In this document: positions 16,113 to 22,836 of the stretch, piece by piece
Position numbering within the stretch: position 1 is the first letter of the stretch
Layout of the letters: each line of letters begins with the position of its first letter
Assembly: GCA_036675475.1 (NCBI GenBank)
Contig: JAKFEY010000086.1
Coordinates: forward strand, 1 to 22,836
Direction: 5' to 3'
Length of the DNA: 22,836 bases
Origin: JALYRV01 sp036675475
GTDB taxonomy: Bacteria; Acidobacteriota; Vicinamibacteria; Vicinamibacterales; SCN-69-37
The notes under the pieces: generated by a model
What the model saw: only the letters and a program-made list of their open reading frames with translations
Database searches by the model: none
What the model was told of the DNA's origin: nothing
Position numbers and translations under genes: made by a program

Positions 16113-17033
16113 ATGCTCCGGACTGCGGCCCCTCCCCCTCGCCTTCAGTCGCTGTTCCTGTCCCTGCGTCCCTCTCAGTGGACCAAGAACCTCATCGTTT
16201 TTGCCGCGCTGCTGTTCGGAGGCCTCGAGCTGCAACGGCGCGGGGATCCGCTGCCGGCGGCCGTGGCCGCGGTCGTGGCGGCGTTCGTCATTTTCTGCCT
16301 GCTCTCGAGCGCCATCTACCTGCTCAACGACATCCGCGACCGGGAGGGCGATCGGCGCCATCCGTTGAAGGCGCTGCGCCCCATTGCGTCGGGAGCCCTG
16401 CCCGTCCGCCACGCCGCCCTGACCTCGCTCGTCCTCATCGCCCTGGGGCTGCCGTCGGCGTTCCTGCTCGACCGCGAGTTCGGCATCGTCGCGGCCGGGT
16501 ATGTGGCGCTGCTTGCGTTCTATTCGATCAGCCTGAAGCACTTCGTGATATTGGATGTGATGACCATTGCCGCGGGCTTCGTGCTGCGGGCCGTGGCCGG
16601 GGCGGTGGTCATCGACGTGCCGATCAGCGCCTGGCTGCTGATCGATACGATGCTGCTGGCGCTGTTCCTGGCGTTCAGCAAGCGCCGCCACGAGCTGGTG
16701 ACGCTCTCCGGCGATGCCACGCATCACCGGGCGATCCTGCAGGAGTACAGTCCGTACCTGCTCGATCAGATGATTTCGGTTGTGACGGCCGCGACGGTCG
16801 TCGGGTATGCGTTCTACACCGTGAGCCCGGACACCGTGTCGAAGTTCGGCACGGACAAGCTGGTGCTCACGCTGCCGTTTCCGCTTTACGGCATCTTCCG
16901 GTACCTCTACCTCGTGCACCAGCGCGAAGGCGGAGGCAGCCCGTCGGAGATGCTGCTCAACGACTGGCCGCTGCTCACGTGCGTCGCGCTGTGGGCCGCG
17001 GCGGTGGTCGTCATTATTTACGGTCGGTGGTAG
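16113..17033 (+). CDS. UbiA-family prenyltransferase, decaprenyl-phosphate phosphoribosyltransferase (DPPR synthase) like
   Basis: The 306-residue membrane protein has the fingerprint of DPPR synthase (Rv3806c/UbiA of mycobacteria): LRPSQWTKNLIVFAALLFGG near the N-terminus, then NDIRDREGDRRHP at 72-84 followed by LKALRPIASG (85-94), and YSISLKHFVILDV further on. These enzymes join PRPP to a polyprenyl phosphate at the inner membrane, giving the precursor of polyprenyl-phosphate arabinose or ribose donors. About eight or nine hydrophobic helices are visible. The longest frame starts at 16077, but that ATG would put the preceding terminator hairpin in the coding region, so I prefer the ATG at 16113. 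No clear promoter or Shine-Dalgarno was found for it. It leads the glycosyltransferase block, which suggests a role in surface-glycan precursor supply. The exact lipid and product are inferred. Confidence 0.88.
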   Translation: MLRTAAPPPRLQSLFLSLRPSQWTKNLIVFAALLFGGLELQRRGDPLPAAVAAVVAAFVIFCLLSSAIYLLNDIRDREGDRRHPLKALRPIASGALPVRHAALTSLVLIALGLPSAFLLDREFGIVAAGYVALLAFYSISLKHFVILDVMTIAAGFVLRAVAGAVVIDVPISAWLLIDTMLLALFLAFSKRRHELVTLSGDATHHRAILQEYSPYLLDQMISVVTAATVVGYAFYTVSPDTVSKFGTDKLVLTLPFPLYGIFRYLYLVHQREGGGSPSEMLLNDWPLLTCVALWAAAVVVIIYGRW

Positions 17034-17056
17034 GCCGGGGCCGGCCCGCCGCCGAC

Positions 17057-17060
17057 GGAG
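17057..17060 (+). promoter_or_regulatory. Ribosome binding site fixing the start of the Arg9-tail protein
   Basis: GGAG lies 7 nt before the ATG at 17068. An in-frame GTG at 17062 is only 1 nt from this site, so the ATG is the better start. Confidence 0.7.
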
Positions 17061-17067
17061 AGTGAAC

Positions 17068-18006
17068 ATGGCCGAATTTCAGGTGCGGTCCGACGCCGTC
17101 GACGTCGAGCACATCATGCGGCAGATCCGCCAGCGCATCCGCGAGAAGCGCGGCGTCGATTACACGGAAGAAGAACTGAAGCAGCTGGCGACGGTGAAGC
17201 TCGAGAAGTTTCTCGATCCCGGCGGCGTGCGATCGGATCTGGTGGCCCAGTTCCGCCACGCGCATCCGCCCGAGGCCGATCCGCCGAACTTCAAGTTCGA
17301 AGACACGACGCTGTACGAGACGCACCGCGGCGTGATTCGCGGCCTGCGCAAGCTGCTCAACCCGCTGCTGAAGCTGTTCTTCAACCCGAACCCGATCGTC
17401 GACGCGCTGCACATTCAGGCCGAGCTCAACGCGCGCAACGCGGCGTTTCAGTCGCGCCAGCGCGCGCTCGAGCACCTGCGCTACGAGGTGATGCACAACC
17501 TGGTCGTGGAGCTCACGCGGGCCGGCATCGAAATTCGCAACCTGAAGATGCGGCTCGATTCGATCGCCGGCCGGCTGGACTTCGACGAGCGGCGCCAGCG
17601 CGCCTTCGAGGGCGTGGTGCAGTATCGCAAGGAAACGCCGGAGCGAAGCGGAGGCGGGACTGCCGCCGCGCGCGAGCGCGGCGGCCAGCAGGGCCGGCCG
17701 CAACAGGAGCGTCCGCAACAGGACCGGCAGCAGAGGCGCGATCCGCAGCCCGCGCCGGCGGCACAAGCGGGACAGGTCGAAGGCGCCGAGCCGCGGCCGG
17801 CCGGCGCGCCGGGCGCTGAAGGCGAAGAAGGCGTTCAGCGCTCGCGGCGGCGGCGGCGCCGGAGGCGCCGGGTGCCCGGCGCGGGGGCTCCGAACGCCGG
17901 CGCGTCCAGCGAACCTGGCGGCGGCAGCGACGCGGGCGGTCAGGACACCGGATCGAGCGGCAGCAGCGGCGGCGATCAGGGCGGCGGCGAAGGATCGGAC
18001 GAGTGA
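17068..18006 (+). CDS. Unrecognised protein with helical N-terminal domain, Arg9 block and disordered tail
   Basis: I do not recognise a named family. The 312-residue product has two parts. Residues 1 to about 190 are charged and mostly helical, starting with VDVEHIMRQIRQRIREKRG. I associate this kind of motif with N-terminal segments of some polysaccharide-cluster proteins, from memory and unverified. A hydrophobic or amphipathic stretch follows (RKLLNPLLKLFFNPNPIV, around residues 95-112). From about 190 the protein is low-complexity: Q/R/P-rich (RPQQERPQQDRQQRRDPQ), then nine consecutive arginines at 260-268, then a Gly/Ser/Asp/Glu tail with net negative charge. It may bind nucleic acid, membrane phosphate or an acidic partner; this is speculation. 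It lies 34 bp after the DPPR-synthase-like gene, and its TGA overlaps the GTG start of the first glycosyltransferase, so it is part of that operon. Confidence 0.85.
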   Translation: MAEFQVRSDAVDVEHIMRQIRQRIREKRGVDYTEEELKQLATVKLEKFLDPGGVRSDLVAQFRHAHPPEADPPNFKFEDTTLYETHRGVIRGLRKLLNPLLKLFFNPNPIVDALHIQAELNARNAAFQSRQRALEHLRYEVMHNLVVELTRAGIEIRNLKMRLDSIAGRLDFDERRQRAFEGVVQYRKETPERSGGGTAAARERGGQQGRPQQERPQQDRQQRRDPQPAPAAQAGQVEGAEPRPAGAPGAEGEEGVQRSRRRRRRRRRVPGAGAPNAGASSEPGGGSDAGGQDTGSSGSSGGDQGGGEGSDE

Positions 18007-19298
18007 ACCTCGCCGTCGTTGTTCAGCGCTACGGCGCGGAGATCAACGGCGGAGCGGAACTGCACGCCCGCTACATCGCCGAACGTCTGTCGCGTCACGC
18101 GAAGGTGCAGGTCTTCACGACCTGCGCGCGCGATTACATCACGTGGAAAAACGAGTACACGCCGGGTGAGGAAACTATCGGCGGCGTGCGCGTCGTGCGC
18201 TTTCCCGTGAGCCACCCGCGCGATCCGCGCGTCTTCGGCCGTCTCTCGCAGACAGTGTTCGAGTCGACGCATGCGATCGCCGATGAGCTCGCGTGGCTCG
18301 AGAGCGAGGGGCCCACGAGCCCGGCGCTCGTGCGACACGTCGCGAAATCGGCGGACGCGATCGACTGGTTCCTCTTTTTCAGCTACCGCTACTATCACGC
18401 GTTTCACGGCGCGCGGGCGGTGCCGGCCAAGGCCGTGCTCGTGCCCACTGCGGAGCGCGACGCGGCGGTCGGCGTCGAGATCTTCTCGCCGGTGTTCAGG
18501 GGCGTGCGAGGCCTGATGTACAACTCGCTCGAAGAGCGGGCGCTCATCACGGGCATTTCGGGCAACCAGGACGTACCGGGCACGGTCGTCGGCGTCGGAT
18601 CGGCGATTCCCGATCATCCGCAGGGCGGCCGGTTCCGGCGCAAGCACAACGTGCGGCGCCCGTTCGCGATTTACGTCGGGCGCATCGACGAGAACAAGGG
18701 CTGCAAGGATCTCTTCGCGCACTTCCAGCGGTACGTGTCCGCGCATCCCCGCGGGCTCGATCTCGTGCTGATCGGCAACGCGGTCATCCCGGTGCCCGAC
18801 CATCCGCGCATCCGGCACCTGGGGTTTCTGCCGGATCAGGACAAGTTCGACGCGCTGGCGGCGGCCGACCTGCTGATCATGCCGTCGTTCTACGAAAGCC
18901 TGTCGATGGTGGCGCTGGAAGCGTGGGCGCTCGGCAAGCCCGTGCTCGTCAACGGCCGCTGCGACGTGCTCAAGGGGCAGACCCTTCGCAGCAACGGCGG
19001 CCTGTACTACGACAGCGCGGAGGAATTTTCAGAAGCGCTCTACATGCTCGAAGCGGCCGGGCCGGTGAACGCGATCCTCGGACGCAACGGCCGCGACTAC
19101 TTCAAGCGCAATTACGCCTGGCCGGTCATCGAGCGGAAGTATCTCGACATGTTCGAGCGGCTACGGAAGGAACCCGCGCGCGCGATGGAGCCGATGCCCG
19201 GCTGGTTCGGACGGCGCAAGCGCGTGCTGCCGCCCGCCGCGGAACGTGTCGCCGCGCTGCCGTCGGGGCCGGCGAGAGGAGGTGGCGCAGCCCTTTAG
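18003..19298 (+). CDS. GT-B glycosyltransferase, GT4-like (type A)
   Basis: The 431-residue cytoplasmic protein has the two Rossmann-like domains of a retaining GT-B enzyme. The acceptor-side domain begins VVVQRYGAEINGGAELHAR with TTCARDYITWKNEY nearby. The donor-side domain has YVGRIDENKGCKDL and the EX7E motif as E298 and E306 (ESLSMVALE). It should transfer a sugar from a nucleotide donor to a growing glycan; donor and acceptor cannot be told. The start is a GTG at 18003 overlapping the previous stop (GTGA). The C-terminus ends in a basic, proline- and glycine-rich tail of about 40 residues, absent from the paralogue at 21590 as far as that one can be read. The two share a nearly identical N-terminal motif set. 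Confidence 0.92.
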   Translation: MNLAVVVQRYGAEINGGAELHARYIAERLSRHAKVQVFTTCARDYITWKNEYTPGEETIGGVRVVRFPVSHPRDPRVFGRLSQTVFESTHAIADELAWLESEGPTSPALVRHVAKSADAIDWFLFFSYRYYHAFHGARAVPAKAVLVPTAERDAAVGVEIFSPVFRGVRGLMYNSLEERALITGISGNQDVPGTVVGVGSAIPDHPQGGRFRRKHNVRRPFAIYVGRIDENKGCKDLFAHFQRYVSAHPRGLDLVLIGNAVIPVPDHPRIRHLGFLPDQDKFDALAAADLLIMPSFYESLSMVALEAWALGKPVLVNGRCDVLKGQTLRSNGGLYYDSAEEFSEALYMLEAAGPVNAILGRNGRDYFKRNYAWPVIERKYLDMFERLRKEPARAMEPMPGWFGRRKRVLPPAAERVAALPSGPARGGGAAL

Positions 19299-19302
19299 GG
19301 CT
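19289..19302. repeat. Small perfect inverted repeat AGCCCT-TT-AGGGCT
   Basis: The palindrome spans the stop codon of the type A glycosyltransferase (19296-19298) and lies 9 bp before the ATG of the next gene. It is short (6-bp stem), may be part of a dispersed repeat, and could hinder or couple translation of the next gene. An AGGAGGT sequence (19277-19283) upstream is too far from that ATG to serve it directly. Confidence 0.4.
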
Positions 19303-19311
19303 CGCGTCCGC

Positions 19312-20532
19312 ATGCGCATCCACCAGGTCCTCGCCACGCTCGGCTACGGCGACGCCATCGGCCACGAAGTGCTCGGCATTCAGCGCGTGCTCCGCGCCGC
19401 GGGCCACGAGTCGGAGATCATCGTCGAAACCGCGGATCGCCGCCTCGAGGATCTCACCGTCGACTATCGCGACGCGCCCGGCTACGTCACGGCCGACGAT
19501 GTGCTGATTCATCACTTCTCGCTCGGCTCGCGCGCGTCGCGCACGGCGTTCGCGCTGCCGGCGCGGATGGCGCTGATTTATCACAACATCACGCCGCCCG
19601 AGTTCTACGTCGGCATTCACCCGCAGCTCATGCTGCAGTGCTACCGCGGGCTGCGCGAGCTCAAGGCCTACGTGCCCCGCGTCGATCTCGCGCTCGGCGA
19701 CTCGGAATTCAACCGGCGCGATCTCGAGAGCTACGGCTTCGCGCCCACGGCGGTGCTGCCGGTCGTGCCCGATTTCTCGCACCTCGACCTTCCGTCCGAC
19801 ACCGCCCTTGCCGGACAGTTCGACGATGACTGGGTGAACATCCTGTTTGTCGGCCGCTTCGTGCCGAACAAGAAGCCGGAAGATCTCGTGCGCTTCTTCC
19901 ACGCCTACAAGCGCCTGCACAACCAGAAGGCGCGGCTGATCCTGGCCGGCTCGCATGCGGGCTTCGACGGCTATCTGGCACAGGTGCAGGGCCTGATCGC
20001 CAGGCTGGGCGTCACCGACGTTCACATCCTCGGCCAGATCAGCGACGGCGAGCTCACGGCGCTCTATGACGTGGCCGACGTGTTTCTGTGCGCGAGCGAG
20101 CACGAAGGGTTCTGCGTGCCGCTGCTCGAGGCGTTCCACAAGGAAGTGCCGGTCATCGCGTATGCCGCGACGGCGGTGCCGGAAACGATGGACGGGGCGG
20201 GCGTGCTGTTCGACGAGAAGGATCCGGTGCTGGTGGCGTCGCTCATCAACGCGGTCGTCACCGACGGCGCGCTGCGCGACGCGATCCTCGACGCGCAGGA
20301 CGCGTCGCTCACGCGGCACAAGACGCGCGACTTCGACCGCATCCTGCTCGGGCATCTCGATCGCATGCTGGCGTCGCCGCGCAAGCCGCAGCCGCCCGTC
20401 ACGCTCGATTTCTGGCGCCAGTTCGACGAGGCCGAGCAGCTCGAGGAGCTGCGGCAGTACCGGCCGGCCGCCTACCGCGCGCTGCCCCAGGCGCCGGACG
20501 CGTCGGTGATCGAGCGCGACGAGCGGCGATGA
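19312..20532 (+). CDS. GT-B glycosyltransferase, GT4-like (type B)
   Basis: The 406-residue protein is a retaining GT-B glycosyltransferase. Its N-terminal half holds HQVLATLGYGDAIGHEVLGI, the YHNITPPEFY segment and DLALGDSEFNRRDLESYGF. Its C-terminal donor-binding half holds ILFVGRFVPNKKPEDLVRF, ASEHEGFCVPLLEAF with E265 and E273 as the EX7E pair, and ATAVPETMDGAG. The ATG at 19312 was chosen because the protein then begins MRIHQVL, the expected first strand. The frame is open back to 19246, but that part overlaps the upstream gene. It lies 13 bp after the type A enzyme, and its stop overlaps the next ATG (ATGA). The 354-residue product of the next gene is a clear paralogue. A C-terminal extension after about residue 355 (LDFWRQFDEAEQLEELRQYR) is not found in that paralogue. 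Confidence 0.92.
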   Translation: MRIHQVLATLGYGDAIGHEVLGIQRVLRAAGHESEIIVETADRRLEDLTVDYRDAPGYVTADDVLIHHFSLGSRASRTAFALPARMALIYHNITPPEFYVGIHPQLMLQCYRGLRELKAYVPRVDLALGDSEFNRRDLESYGFAPTAVLPVVPDFSHLDLPSDTALAGQFDDDWVNILFVGRFVPNKKPEDLVRFFHAYKRLHNQKARLILAGSHAGFDGYLAQVQGLIARLGVTDVHILGQISDGELTALYDVADVFLCASEHEGFCVPLLEAFHKEVPVIAYAATAVPETMDGAGVLFDEKDPVLVASLINAVVTDGALRDAILDAQDASLTRHKTRDFDRILLGHLDRMLASPRKPQPPVTLDFWRQFDEAEQLEELRQYRPAAYRALPQAPDASVIERDERR

Positions 20533-21593
20533 GAGTCGATCAGTGGATTCCCGCGGCGCACCGGCATGACGCCGTCGGCGACAGCGCGCGGCGGATGCGC
20601 GCCGTGCTGCACGCCCAGGGCCACGAGTCCGGCATCTACGCGCTGACGATCGACGAGGACCTGCAGGGCGACGTGCGGCCGTGGACCGAGGCCGCCACGA
20701 AGGGCGCCGACCTCACCATCTATCACTACGCGCTGCCCTCGCCCTTGTCGGCGCCGTTCGCGCGGTTGTCGAAAGGGCGCGTGCTCGTGTACCACAACAT
20801 CACGCCCGCGCACTTCTTCGCGCCGTTCGACGCCAACGTGTTCGGCCTCGCGCGGGCGGGGCGCCAGGAGCTGGCGACGCTTGCCGGCGTGCCGGATCTG
20901 GCGCTTGGCGTCTCGGAGTTCAACCGCGCCGAGCTCGAGGCGATGGGCTTTTCGCCCACCGGCGTGCTGCCGCTGGCCGTGGATCTCGAGCGCCTCACGA
21001 ACGCGCCCGACCGCCCCGCCATCCGGAAGATGCTCACCGACGACTGGGCCAACATCCTCTTCGTCGGCCGCATCGTCCCCAACAAGAAGATTGAGGATCA
21101 CATCTTCCTGGCCGAACATTACAAGCGGTATGTCGACGCGCGGTACCGCTTCATTTTCGTCGGCAGGCACGACATCATGCCGCGCTACTACGCCATGATT
21201 CGCGGCCTGATCGATCGGTTCCAGATGCTGCCCGAACGCTTCGTGTTCACGGGCCCACTGCCGGATGAGGAACTGGCGGCGGTGTACCGCGCCTCGCATG
21301 CCTACGTGTCGCTCAGCGAGCACGAAGGCTTCTGCGCGCCGCTCGTGGAAGCCATGGCGATGGACGTGCCGGTGGTGGCCTATGAGGCCGGCGCGGTGCC
21401 CGAAACACTGGGCGGCGCGGGCCTGATGTTCTCGCCGAAGGCCTTCGAGCCGGCGGCCGAGCTGCTCGGGCAGGTGATATACGATGAATCGCTGCGAGCG
21501 CGCGTGATCGACGGTCAACGCGCGCGCGCGGCCCATTTTGCGCCTGCCCGGGTCGACGGCGACCTGCGGGCGCTGGTCTCGAGGTTTTCGTGA
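20529..21593 (+). CDS. GT-B glycosyltransferase, GT4-like (type B', paralogue of the preceding gene)
   Basis: The 354-residue protein aligns by motif with the preceding one: an N-terminal region HRHDAVGDSARRMRAVL with GHESGIY, then YHNITPAHFF, LALGVSEFNRAELEAMGF, ILFVGRIVPNKKIEDHI and LSEHEGFCAPLVEAM with EX7E as E266 and E274, then GAVPETLGGAG. It is therefore a retaining GT-B glycosyltransferase, probably cytoplasmic or membrane-associated, using an unknown nucleotide sugar. It starts at the ATG overlapping the upstream stop and its TGA overlaps the GTG of the next gene, so it is tightly coupled on both sides. It lacks the C-terminal extension of its neighbour. It most likely arose by tandem duplication. 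Confidence 0.92.
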   Translation: MRVDQWIPAAHRHDAVGDSARRMRAVLHAQGHESGIYALTIDEDLQGDVRPWTEAATKGADLTIYHYALPSPLSAPFARLSKGRVLVYHNITPAHFFAPFDANVFGLARAGRQELATLAGVPDLALGVSEFNRAELEAMGFSPTGVLPLAVDLERLTNAPDRPAIRKMLTDDWANILFVGRIVPNKKIEDHIFLAEHYKRYVDARYRFIFVGRHDIMPRYYAMIRGLIDRFQMLPERFVFTGPLPDEELAAVYRASHAYVSLSEHEGFCAPLVEAMAMDVPVVAYEAGAVPETLGGAGLMFSPKAFEPAAELLGQVIYDESLRARVIDGQRARAAHFAPARVDGDLRALVSRFS

Positions 21594-22836
21594 AGGTCGG
21601 TTTCGTCATCCAGCGGTACGGCACGGAGATTCTTGGCGGGTCGGAGTACCACTGCCGGCTGATCGCCGAGCGGCTCGCGTCGCGCCACCAGGTCGAGGTG
21701 CTCACGACGTGCGCGCGCGACTACATCAGCTGGGCCAACGAGTACCCGGAAGGCGTGGATCGCATCCGCGGCGTCAACGTGCGCCGCTTCGCGAACGCGC
21801 GGACGCGCGACATCCAGGCCTTCAACGCCTACAGCGACTGGATCTTCAACAACGAGCACTCACGGCAGGACGAGATGGAGTGGCTCAAGCAGCAGGGGCC
21901 GTGGTGCCCGGCGCTGCAGGAATATCTCGAGCGCAACGCGCAGAGCTACGACGTCCTGATCTTCTTCACCTATCTCTACGCGCCGACGGTGCTCGGCCTG
22001 AAGGCCGAGCCGTCCCGCAGCATCCTGGTGCCGACGGCGCACGACGAGCCGGCGATTCACCTCGGCATCTACAAGGATGTCTTCAGCCTGCCCGCGGCGA
22101 TGGCCTACAACACCGCGGTTGAAAAGAAATTCCTGCAGGACACGTTCGACATCCGCAGCGTCGCCGACGAAACGATCGGCTGCGGCGTCGACCTGACGCC
22201 CCTTCGCGACGGCGGCACGCCCGATCAGGACGACGCCGAGGATCACAACATCGGCCCGGAGCCGCTGCCGGCCCACCTGCGGCAGCGCGGCGCCTTCTTC
22301 AGGCGCCGTCACCGCATCGACGGCAAGTTCGCGCTGTATGGCGGGCGGATCGATCCGGGCAAGGGCTGCGAGGAGCTGTTCGAGTACTTCTCCACGTACG
22401 TCGCCGAAGGCGGCGATGCCACGCTGTTCCTCATGGGCACCAAGCTGATGCCCATCCCCGAAGAGCCGTGGGTGCGGTTCCCGGGCGTGCTCACCGATCA
22501 GGAACGCCTGCAGGCGCTCGAAGCGGCCACGGTCGTGATCGTGCCGTCACCGTTCGAAAGCCTGTCGCTGCTCGCGCTCGAGGCCTTCGCCGTCGGTACG
22601 CCGGTGCTCGCCAACGCGCGCAGCGAAGTAGTGGCCGAGCACTGCAAGGCCAGCAATGCCGGGCTCTATTACGGCGAGCGTGAGGAGTTTGTCGAAGCGC
22701 TCAGGCTGCTGATGAGCGACGAGCGGCTGCGCAGGGCGATGGGCCGCAACGGGCGCGAGTACATCCGCCGCAACTATCGCTGGGACATCATCATCGGGAA
22801 GTACGAGAAGCTGTTCACCGCGCTGCGCCAGCCGGC
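21590..22836 (+). CDS. GT-B glycosyltransferase, GT4-like (type A', paralogue of the gene at 18003; 3' end cut by window edge)
   Basis: The frame runs from the GTG at 21590, overlapping the previous TGA, to the window edge: 415 complete codons without a stop. It opens with KVGFVIQRYGTEILGGSEYH, followed by TTCARDYISWANEY, nearly identical to the type A enzyme. The donor domain has GGRIDPGKGCEELFEYF and the EX7E pair E323/E331 (ESLSLLALE), then NGREYIRRNYRWD near the visible end. Compared with the first copy it carries an extra acidic stretch around residues 205-235 (PDQDDAEDHN). By comparison with its paralogue only a short C-terminal part is likely to be missing. It should be a retaining glycosyltransferase of unknown donor and acceptor. 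Confidence 0.92.
   Translation, partial: MKVGFVIQRYGTEILGGSEYHCRLIAERLASRHQVEVLTTCARDYISWANEYPEGVDRIRGVNVRRFANARTRDIQAFNAYSDWIFNNEHSRQDEMEWLKQQGPWCPALQEYLERNAQSYDVLIFFTYLYAPTVLGLKAEPSRSILVPTAHDEPAIHLGIYKDVFSLPAAMAYNTAVEKKFLQDTFDIRSVADETIGCGVDLTPLRDGGTPDQDDAEDHNIGPEPLPAHLRQRGAFFRRRHRIDGKFALYGGRIDPGKGCEELFEYFSTYVAEGGDATLFLMGTKLMPIPEEPWVRFPGVLTDQERLQALEAATVVIVPSPFESLSLLALEAFAVGTPVLANARSEVVAEHCKASNAGLYYGEREEFVEALRLLMSDERLRRAMGRNGREYIRRNYRWDIIIGKYEKLFTALRQP

Noticed and set aside
17033..17046. GC palindrome GGCCGG-GG-CCGGCC after the UbiA-like stop as a terminator
   Set aside because: It has a 2-nt loop, no T-run, and lies inside an apparently continuous operon. In DNA this GC-rich such palindromes arise by chance.

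Overview
The window is very GC-rich (roughly two thirds G+C by eye) and densely packed with genes. It looks like a chromosomal segment of a GC-rich bacterium that makes purines with the three-part FGAM synthase (small PurL plus PurQ and PurS). That argues against beta- and gammaproteobacteria, which use one large fused PurL. Together with the secreted S9 peptidase with PD40 propeller repeats, the RAYT transposase remnant and a DPPR-synthase-like UbiA protein, an Acidobacteriota member (Vicinamibacteria-like) is my best guess. This is an inference from gene style, not a database match.

Layout. (a) 1-608, minus strand: purN, whose 3' end runs off the window. (b) 635-2940, plus strand: a truncated REP-associated tyrosine transposase (RAYT) whose stop overlaps the start of an exported prolyl-oligopeptidase-family (S9) enzyme. 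(c) 2944-12340, minus strand: a tight operon read from right to left as M16 peptidase, purB, purS, purQ, purL, purF, an exported HEAT-repeat protein, purM. Genes overlap by 1-11 bp or lie 2 bp apart, and a convincing sigma70-type promoter lies at 12400-12429. (d) 12471-13532, plus strand: rlmN. (e) 13533-15311, minus strand: purD then purE. (f) 15485-16073, plus strand: rpsU (ribosomal protein S21) and a STAS-domain anti-anti-sigma factor, closed by a strong intrinsic terminator at 16080-16111. (g) 16113 to the window end, plus strand: a surface-glycan type operon with a UbiA-family decaprenyl-phosphate phosphoribosyltransferase, an unrecognised 312-residue protein with an Arg9 block and disordered tail, and four GT-B glycosyltransferases in an A-B-B'-A' order.

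How they work together. PurF, PurD, PurN, PurL/Q/S, PurM, PurE and PurB cover most steps from PRPP to AICAR, and PurB also acts in AMP formation. PurK, PurC, PurH and PurA are not in this window. The S9 and RAYT block sits on the opposite strand between purM and purN, so it looks like an insertion into an older purM-purN junction. The right arm probably builds a cell-surface polysaccharide or glycolipid; its substrates cannot be read from sequence.

No tRNA, rRNA, CRISPR array, intact insertion sequence, purine riboswitch or classical defence system was seen, and no stretch over 300 bp lacks a gene. The features most worth a second look are the exported HEAT protein inside the purine operon, the Arg-rich 39-residue leader of PurF, the RAYT scar, the terminator overlapping the longest UbiA reading frame, and the Arg9 protein with the paired glycosyltransferases.
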